Positions 58,488-64,000 of a stretch of 64,000 nucleotides of DNA are shown piece after piece; position 1 is the first letter of the stretch, and each line of letters begins with the position of its first letter. Made by a program: the position numbers and the translations under genes. The notes under the pieces are model-generated. The model did not search any database. It worked only from the letters and a program-made list of their open reading frames with translations, and had not been told where the DNA came from. This stretch comes from Anaerolineaceae bacterium (GTDB lineage Bacteria; Chloroflexota; Anaerolineae; Aggregatilineales; Phototrophicaceae), in the NCBI GenBank assembly GCA_020634115.1, contig JACKCH010000012.1, positions 434,001 to 498,000 on the forward strand, given 5' to 3'.

Positions 58488-59444
58488 GTGCAGATACTGA
58501 TTACCGGGGCCAGCGGCTTTGCCGGACGGCATCTGATCGAACATATCCTGAGTACCACGCCCGATGCGGTCATTCACGGTACAGTTTTTGGCCCGAATAC
58601 GGGTGAACTGCCGGAATCCGGTCACTGGTACGACCTGGACTTACGACAGGTGGACGCGGTGAGTGACCTGATCGCTCAGGTACGCCCGCAACAGATCTAT
58701 CATCTGGCAGCTCAGGCTTCTCCCAGGCGCTCATTTGAAGTCCCCTGGGAAACTCTGGAAAACAACATTCGTGCCCAGTTAAACGTGATTTTGGGATGTC
58801 TGGCCGCCGCTATTCAGCCGCGCATGGTGGTAGTCAGTTCGGCAGAAATCTACCGCCCGGTTGAGCCACCGGATCGTCCCATTCCAGAAGGTACGCCGTT
58901 TATCCCGACCAGTCCGTATGGAGTCAGCAAAATCACGCAGGACGTGCTGGCGCAGCAGTATTATCTCAGTCACGACCTGCCCATCATGCGGGCGCGACCT
59001 TTTAACCACTGTGGCCCCGGCCAAAGCCTCGGATTTGTCGCCCCGGATTTTGCCATTCAGATCGCCCGGATTGAAGCTGGCCTTCAATCACCAGTAATCC
59101 AGGTTGGCAACCTTTCTGCCCGCCGTGATTTCACCGATGTGCGGGATGTAGCCCGTGCCTATGGGCTGATGATGGAACATGGCGAACCGGGCGAAGCTTA
59201 TAACATCGCATCCGGTCAGGCCTACAGTATTCAGGAACTTTTGGACATCCTGGTCAGTTACAGCACTGTACCTGTCGAAGTTCGCCTTGACCCGGTACGG
59301 TTGCTCCCGGTAGATGTGCCAATCAAACGCGGCGATGCCAGTAAATTGAAAAAAGCCACCGGCTGGCAGCCTCAAATTCCCTTGGAACAGTCGCTGTTGG
59401 ATATTCTGAATGACTGCCGTCGGCGTGTGCAGGCCAACGGTTAG
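58488..59444 (+). CDS. rmd: NAD(P)-dependent sugar epimerase/reductase, probable GDP-4-keto-6-deoxymannose reductase
   Basis: The 318-residue extended SDR has the Rossmann motif ITGASGFAGRHLI and the catalytic SSAEIY...SPYGVSK (Ser, Tyr and Lys). It begins with GTG at 58488, which AGGG precedes by about eight bases. gmd lies immediately downstream, and Gmd plus Rmd produce GDP-D-rhamnose. A GDP-L-fucose synthase is less likely, as FcI proteins have a different C-terminal pattern. The two genes are 106 bases apart. Confidence 0.8.
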   Translation: MQILITGASGFAGRHLIEHILSTTPDAVIHGTVFGPNTGELPESGHWYDLDLRQVDAVSDLIAQVRPQQIYHLAAQASPRRSFEVPWETLENNIRAQLNVILGCLAAAIQPRMVVVSSAEIYRPVEPPDRPIPEGTPFIPTSPYGVSKITQDVLAQQYYLSHDLPIMRARPFNHCGPGQSLGFVAPDFAIQIARIEAGLQSPVIQVGNLSARRDFTDVRDVARAYGLMMEHGEPGEAYNIASGQAYSIQELLDILVSYSTVPVEVRLDPVRLLPVDVPIKRGDASKLKKATGWQPQIPLEQSLLDILNDCRRRVQANG

Positions 59445-59550
59445 TAGCAGGGGAGACGTAGGCTGCCCAATGGCTGACCGTCTAAAAATGACTCTTTATC
59501 CGAGGTATGTTTAAGCATACCCGGTAACCAGAATCGGAGAACGCAAGATC

Positions 59551-60525
59551 ATGAAAAAACGTGCCTTTATCACCGGCATTACCGGTCAGGACGGTTCTTA
59601 CCTGGCCGAGTTTCTGCTAAAGATGGGATATGAGGTCTACGGGATGGTACGGCGTACCAGCACCTTGAATTTTGAGCGTATCCGCCATATCCAGGATCAG
59701 GTCACACTGATTCCCGGTGATATGCTGGATCAGACCAGCCTGACCAACGCACTGCGCGAGATTCACCCGCAGGAAGTGTACAATCTGGCTGCACAGAGTT
59801 TTGTGCAAACGTCGTGGGTACAGCCGGTCTTTACCGGCGATGTAACGGCTTTGGGCGTAACCCGTCTGCTGGATGCGATCCGCACGATTGACCCGGAAAT
59901 CCGCTTCTATCAGGCGTCTAGCAGTGAAATGTTCGGCAAGGTGCAGGAAGTCCCGCAGCGGGAAACGACCCCGTTTTATCCACGCAGCCCGTATGGGGTG
60001 GCGAAGGTCTACGGCCACTGGATTACGGTCAACTACCGCGAAAGTTACAACCTGCACGCCACCAGTGGGATACTTTTTAATCACGAATCTAGTCGTCGCG
60101 GTTATGAATTCGTTACACGAAAGGTAACACATACAGCCGCCAAGATTAAGCTAGGATTGGCGAAGGAGTTACGCATTGGCAACCTGGATTCCCAGCGGGA
60201 TTGGGGTTTCGCCGGGGATTATGTTGAGGCGATGTGGTTGATGCTTCAACAGGATAAGCCTGATGATTATGTCGTGGCAACGGGTGTCACCCATTCGGTG
60301 GAGAAACTGTTGAATGTCGCCTTCAGCACCCTTGATCTGGACTGGAAACAGTATACGGTGCAAGACGAACGTTTCATGCGCCCAGCGGAGGTGGATTTGC
60401 TGGTCGGCGACCCGACGAAAGCCGGTCAACAGCTTGGCTGGGAACCGAAGGTCTCGTTCGAGCAGCTTATTCAGATGATGGTGGAGTCGGATTTGCAATT
60501 ACTGAAGGCCGAGCATAACTTATGA
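59551..60525 (+). CDS. gmd: GDP-mannose 4,6-dehydratase
   Basis: The 324-residue extended SDR has the Gmd start KKRAFITGITGQDGSYLAEF and the catalytic SSSEMFGKVQEVPQ and YGVAK. LFNHESSRRGYEFVTRKVTH is a Gmd hallmark, as is DYVVATGVTHSV. It converts GDP-mannose to GDP-4-dehydro-6-deoxymannose. GGAGAA precedes the ATG. It overlaps tatD by four bases, and rmd lies upstream. Confidence 0.94.
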   Translation: MKKRAFITGITGQDGSYLAEFLLKMGYEVYGMVRRTSTLNFERIRHIQDQVTLIPGDMLDQTSLTNALREIHPQEVYNLAAQSFVQTSWVQPVFTGDVTALGVTRLLDAIRTIDPEIRFYQASSSEMFGKVQEVPQRETTPFYPRSPYGVAKVYGHWITVNYRESYNLHATSGILFNHESSRRGYEFVTRKVTHTAAKIKLGLAKELRIGNLDSQRDWGFAGDYVEAMWLMLQQDKPDDYVVATGVTHSVEKLLNVAFSTLDLDWKQYTVQDERFMRPAEVDLLVGDPTKAGQQLGWEPKVSFEQLIQMMVESDLQLLKAEHNL

Positions 60526-61307
60526 GACTGGTAGACACCCACTGCCACATTAACTTCACATCCTACAATGAAGATCGTGAGGCGGTCATCGCCCGCGCCG
60601 CTGAAGCCGGGGTAACGCGCATCATTAACCCGGCCATTGACATTAAGAGCAGCCAGAAAATCATCCCGCTCGCTCAGGCCAACCCCGGCATTTACGCGGC
60701 AGTCGGTATTCATCCTAATAGCACAGCGGATTTTGTCCCGGAGATGATGGCGGAACTGGAAACACTGGCGCAGGAAGCGAAAGTTGTCGCAATCGGCGAA
60801 ATCGGGCTGGATTACTACCGGGATGAAAGCCCGAAAGCCATCCAGGCTGAGGCCTTTCGCGCCCAGTTGGCGCTGGCCGCCCGGTTAGAACTGCCGGTCA
60901 TCATCCACAACCGCGAAGCCAGCGAGGACGTAATCGAGATTCTGGAAGCATGGAGCCAAGACCTGCCGGAATCACTCAAAGAGCGCCCCGGTGTGCTGCA
61001 CTCGTTTTCTGCGCCGGAATCGGTGGCGGAGCGCGCCCTGGCCGCCGGGTTTTACATCGGCATCACTGGCCCGGTCACGTACAAGAACGCGGACACCTTG
61101 CGCCACATCGCGGCGGCTGCGCCCTTAGACCGGCTTCTGGTGGAAACCGACGGCCCGTTCCTGCCCCCCATGCCCTACCGAGGGAAACGCAATGAACCAG
61201 CCTATATTCCCCACATCGTAGAACGGCTGGCCGCGCTCAAACAGATCAGCCTTGAAGAAATGGGACAGGCAACAACTGAAAACGCGGAGCGCCTGTTCCG
61301 GCTTTAA
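60522..61307 (+). CDS. tatD: TatD-family metal-dependent hydrolase
   Basis: The 261-residue protein has the metal-binding DTHCHINF at the start, EIGLDYYRDESP with Glu and Asp, PVIIHNREASEDVIEILE, LHSFSAPESVAERALAAGFY and LVETDGPFLPP at the end. TatD proteins are DNases or deacylases; the exact substrate is unknown. It overlaps gmd by ATGA. A strong terminator follows. Confidence 0.92.
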   Translation: MRLVDTHCHINFTSYNEDREAVIARAAEAGVTRIINPAIDIKSSQKIIPLAQANPGIYAAVGIHPNSTADFVPEMMAELETLAQEAKVVAIGEIGLDYYRDESPKAIQAEAFRAQLALAARLELPVIIHNREASEDVIEILEAWSQDLPESLKERPGVLHSFSAPESVAERALAAGFYIGITGPVTYKNADTLRHIAAAAPLDRLLVETDGPFLPPMPYRGKRNEPAYIPHIVERLAALKQISLEEMGQATTENAERLFRL

Positions 61308-61311
61308 ACGC

Positions 61312-61345
61312 AAACAGGGAGGCCATAGCCTCCCTGTTTTTATTG
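61312..61345 (+). terminator. Rho-independent terminator of the rmd-gmd-tatD genes
   Basis: AAACAGGGAGG and CCTCCCTGTTT form a long stem with a TTTTTA tail. On the minus strand it has a weaker T-tail and could also serve the convergent gene. Confidence 0.85.
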
Positions 61346-61361
61346 TGATAGAGCTATAGTT

Positions 61362-62378
61362 CTATGCGCCACTAGCGGCGGAGAAAGTCCGGTTGAGCAG
61401 ACCGGTCAGGCGTTCCCGCAGGGTTGCCAAACGCTGGTCAACCACATCTTGCGAAAGATTGCCGTCGGCGACCTGCTGGTTGAGCCGTTCCGCAGCCACG
61501 TTCACCGCGTTATCAATGAAGGTGTTTACATCCACGCCATGTTCGCTCAGGATGGTGGCCGCTGACTTGCCCGCTTGCAGTTCAGTAACCACAGACTGGG
61601 CATCCATCCCGGCAGCATCCGCAACCTGGCGCACGACTGCTGCGCCGATCAACCGCTCGGCAACCTGCTGTAACGGGATTTCCAGATTGCCATTGACCGC
61701 ATCGGTGATTGTGCCTTCCAACCGTTCTATAATCAGATCGTACTGTTCCTGGTTGAGATTGCCATTACTCAGGGCGGTGTTGGCCTGTTCCGTTGCTGCT
61801 GCGACTGCTGCCGCAATCACATTGTCCACGCTGCCACCGTTGGTTGTGATAACATCCGCCAGGGTCGAGCCGGCCCGCACCTGGCGCAGGATTTCTAAGG
61901 GCTTCAGGCCAGTTTCGTCGGCCACCGCCTGCACTACGTCACGAGTGGCTGCGGTTGCAACCCGCGCCCGATCAACCGGGCGAACTCGGCTGCCATCAGG
62001 GCGGATTTCACCGTTCAAAGCCCGAGTCACCAGATTATCGAGATTGCTGAGGATCTGGTCAGCCCGTTCCTGAGTAAGATTGCCATTGGCAACGGCTGTA
62101 TTGACATGCTCGGTAACTGCACTGACCACCTGGGCCTTGACCACTTCCACATCACCGCCATTGGCCGTAATCACCTCTGCCGGGGTGGAACCCTCCCGCA
62201 CCTGAGCGACGATTTCCGCCGGTTCGAGGCCGGTTTCGGTAGCCATGATTTCCACCACCTGTCGCAGGAAATTCACCGGAGCAGTTGTGGTGGTTGTGTC
62301 TTGTGCGCCAACGGCGGTTACACCCAGCGCCAGCAGGCCAATCAGGATCAGGCCAGTCATCATTCGTTTCGCGTTCAT
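61362..62378 (-). CDS. Secreted three-repeat helical protein
   Basis: The 338-residue protein has a signal peptide (TGLILIGLLALGVTAVGAQD, cut after GAQ) and three tandem repeats of about 90-100 residues. Each has an ETGL-like start, QVRxGSTxAxVIT, NGG(S/D)V, then TExxNTAxxNGNLxQE and a closing LE/LDxxxTxAxNG. The first repeat reads ETGLEPAEIVAQVREGSTPA and the second ETGLKPLEILRQVRAGSTLA; the third is more diverged. No enzyme motif is present. The family is unknown; it may be an export-related or envelope protein. Confidence 0.8.
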   Translation of the reverse strand: MNAKRMMTGLILIGLLALGVTAVGAQDTTTTTAPVNFLRQVVEIMATETGLEPAEIVAQVREGSTPAEVITANGGDVEVVKAQVVSAVTEHVNTAVANGNLTQERADQILSNLDNLVTRALNGEIRPDGSRVRPVDRARVATAATRDVVQAVADETGLKPLEILRQVRAGSTLADVITTNGGSVDNVIAAAVAAATEQANTALSNGNLNQEQYDLIIERLEGTITDAVNGNLEIPLQQVAERLIGAAVVRQVADAAGMDAQSVVTELQAGKSAATILSEHGVDVNTFIDNAVNVAAERLNQQVADGNLSQDVVDQRLATLRERLTGLLNRTFSAASGA

Positions 62379-62510
62379 GTGAGTTTCACTCCCTATGCTG
62401 TCTAAAAGATAACTGCCCCCATCATGAAGCAGATTTGTAATCAGACTATGCTGAGTCTGCGCGAATTTGTAAATTATTGGTAAAATCGCCCCGGTTCAAG
62501 AGGATTTGTG

Positions 62511-63443
62511 ATGACCGACCTTTCAATCATTATCGTCAGTTGGAATGTGGCGGATGTGCTGGCGACCTGCCTGGACAGCATTCTGGCAAACCCGATGCCG
62601 AACTTCACCAGCGAGATTGTCGTGGTGGATTCGGGCAGCACCGACCACACGACTACCCTGCTGCGTGAACGCTATCCCCAGGTGAAGCTGCTGGCGCAAA
62701 CCGAAAACCTGGGCTTTACCCGCTGCAACAACATCGGGCTGGAAGCGGCGGGAGGGCGTAACCTGCTGCTGCTCAACCCGGATACGGAAATGATGGGCGC
62801 TGCGCTGGGGCAAATGCTCGCTTACCTGGATGCGAATCCAGCGGTGGGGATTGTCGGGCCGCACACACTGAACACCAATGGCACAACGCAGTCTACGCGG
62901 CGGCGCTTCCCGACCCTGGCGACGGCCTTCTTTGAAAGCACCTGGCTGCAACGCTTCGTACCGAAAGCGCTGCTAGACCGCTATTATGTGCGGGATGCGC
63001 CGGACGACGCGGTTATAGAGGTGGATTGGGTGCAGGGGTCGGCGCTGCTGGCACGGCGCGAGGTTTATGCCCAGATTGGCGGGCTGGACGAAGGCTACGT
63101 GATGTACTCCGAGGAGATGGATTGGTGCAAACGCGCCAAAGATGCCGGGTGGCGGGTGGTCTACCTGGGGACAGCACAGATTACCCATCACGGCGGCAAG
63201 AGTAGCGAGCAAGTGACAGCACGGCGGCATATCCACTTCCAGCAGAGCAAGCTGCGCTATTTTCGCAAATATCACGGTTGGTTGGCGGCGCAAACGCTGC
63301 GCGTCTTCCTGCTGATCCTGTATCTGGGACAGCTTGTACTAGAAGGGCTGAAGGGATTGCTCGGTCACAAACGGGCGTTACGGCGGGAACGGGTGACGAC
63401 CTACTGGCAGGTACTGCGCTCAGGGTTGAAGGTTCGTTCATGA
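62511..63443 (+). CDS. Family 2 glycosyltransferase (rhamnosyltransferase-like)
   Basis: The 310-residue GT-A enzyme has SIIIVSWNVADVLATCLDSI, VVVDSGSTDHTT and the LLLLNPDTEM motif as the DxD equivalent. VIEVDWVQGSALLARREVYA and the GGLDEGYVMYSEEMDWCKRA acceptor-side motif are common in WbbL-like rhamnosyltransferases. A C-terminal hydrophobic segment (TLRVFLLILYLGQLVLEGLK) may bind the membrane. ATG at 62511 follows AGAGG. It is coupled to the next gene by ATGA. With GDP-deoxyhexose genes nearby it probably builds a surface glycan. Confidence 0.88.
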   Translation: MTDLSIIIVSWNVADVLATCLDSILANPMPNFTSEIVVVDSGSTDHTTTLLRERYPQVKLLAQTENLGFTRCNNIGLEAAGGRNLLLLNPDTEMMGAALGQMLAYLDANPAVGIVGPHTLNTNGTTQSTRRRFPTLATAFFESTWLQRFVPKALLDRYYVRDAPDDAVIEVDWVQGSALLARREVYAQIGGLDEGYVMYSEEMDWCKRAKDAGWRVVYLGTAQITHHGGKSSEQVTARRHIHFQQSKLRYFRKYHGWLAAQTLRVFLLILYLGQLVLEGLKGLLGHKRALRRERVTTYWQVLRSGLKVRS

Positions 63444-64000
63444 GAATTGGGATTATCAGCGGGGAATACCCGCCTATGCAGGGCGGAGTCGGGGCGTATA
63501 CTCGGATTCTGGCGGCAGAACTGGCGAACCAGGGGCAGCAGGTGTTTGTTTTCAGCACCACTGCCGCCGAAAACAGCGACCCCCGTATCCACCTGACCAA
63601 CACGCTCGAACAGTGGGGGCCAACCAGCCTGCGGGCAATCCACCACTGGGCCGACGAACACCAATTAGACATCGTGAATATCCAGTACCAGACAGCGGCT
63701 TACGGTATGTCGCCCTGGATTCACTTCCTGCCGGATACGGTTGGTTCCCATGCGTTTGTAACGACGTTTCACGACCTGCGCTTCCCGTATCTGTTCCCAA
63801 AGGCGGGTGGGCTGCGTCACCGGATTGTGCATCACCTGGCAAAGGCCTCACGGGGAGTGATTGTCACCAATCATGAAGACTGGGAAGGGCTGAGTGATGT
63901 GCCAGCACGCCAACTTATCCCGATTGGCAGCAACATCCTGGATACGCTGCCGGAACATTTCACCCCGGCAGAGTGGCGACAAAAGGCGGGCGCACAGGAA
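63440..64000 (+). CDS. Family 4 glycosyltransferase, N-terminal part (cut by window edge)
   Basis: The visible 187 residues begin MRIGIISGEYPPMQGGVGAY, the nucleotide-sugar GT-B start of GT4 enzymes with the Gly-rich loop GGVGAY. VFVFSTTAAENSD, DIVNIQYQT and TTFHDLRFPYLF follow. The C-terminal donor-binding domain lies beyond the window. The start overlaps the preceding gene's stop by four bases (ATGA), so they are translationally coupled. Confidence 0.88.
   Translation, partial: MRIGIISGEYPPMQGGVGAYTRILAAELANQGQQVFVFSTTAAENSDPRIHLTNTLEQWGPTSLRAIHHWADEHQLDIVNIQYQTAAYGMSPWIHFLPDTVGSHAFVTTFHDLRFPYLFPKAGGLRHRIVHHLAKASRGVIVTNHEDWEGLSDVPARQLIPIGSNILDTLPEHFTPAEWRQKAGAQE

Noticed and set aside
1..64000. 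CRISPR array or insertion sequence
   Set aside because: No regularly spaced direct repeats and no transposase-like protein were seen on either strand.

Overview
The window is about 64 kb of bacterial chromosome with moderately high GC and typical sigma-70 promoters and Shine-Dalgarno sites. The gene content suggests Chloroflexota, probably an Anaerolineae-like lineage. Pointers are two secreted DUF4397 proteins (one ending in SH3-like repeats), a BTAD-type activator, a baseplate-J-like membrane protein beside ruvX and mltG, secG next to a peptide-binding protein, and a solitary Tad/CpaF-type ATPase. This placement is inference from protein style; the window has no 16S or other taxonomic marker.

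Layout. 1-2.0 kb (minus): the 5' part of selB behind a coiled-coil protein. 2.1-7.3 kb (plus): a fatty-acyl-CoA block with a hot-dog thioesterase, two paralogous acyl-CoA ligases and an enoyl-CoA hydratase 2 (MaoC) between them. 7.3-10.2 kb: small membrane proteins, a BTAD regulator with a degenerate ATPase half, and a DUF5655 protein. 10.25-10.59 kb (minus): a tRNA-Arg(UCU) gene split in its anticodon by a 262-nt group I intron. 11.3-13.3 kb: gyrB. 14-17.9 kb (minus): thiBPQ behind a TPP riboswitch with a terminator. 17.9-19.4 kb: mostly non-coding, with palindromic repeats and short gene remnants. 19.4-24 kb: a C-terminal processing protease, a cupin, a YjbR protein, then a damaged patch with a truncated fibronectin-like gene abutting a truncated xylulokinase and a frameshifted metallo-beta-lactamase-fold gene.

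24-31 kb: CoA-transferase alpha (plus) and beta (minus, coupled to rtcB) flank secG and a peptide-binding protein; then a cyclic-nucleotide-binding protein, an amber-broken Uma2 remnant and a TauE/SafE permease. 31-35.7 kb (minus): phnD-phnC-phnE with a very large, composite PhnE. 35.8-44 kb: tyrS and alaS from back-to-back promoters, then the baseplate-J-like protein, ruvX, mltG and a substrate-binding lipoprotein. 44-53.3 kb: pyrimidine-nucleoside phosphorylase, a DsbA-like thioredoxin, an isochorismatase-fold hydrolase, a GH18-like protein, the secretion-type ATPase, nicotinate phosphoribosyltransferase, and a PfkB kinase with S-adenosylhomocysteinase. 53.4-58.4 kb: the two DUF4397 proteins. 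58.5-64 kb: GDP-deoxyhexose synthesis (rmd, gmd), tatD, a secreted helical-repeat protein and two glycosyltransferases, the last cut by the window edge.

Most genes are housekeeping or salvage functions. The most distinctive element is the intron-split tRNA-Arg(UCU), whose P3, P4 and P7 helices and terminal G can be read directly. The composite PhnE, the double-truncation breakpoint near 22,040 and the TPP-riboswitch operon are next.
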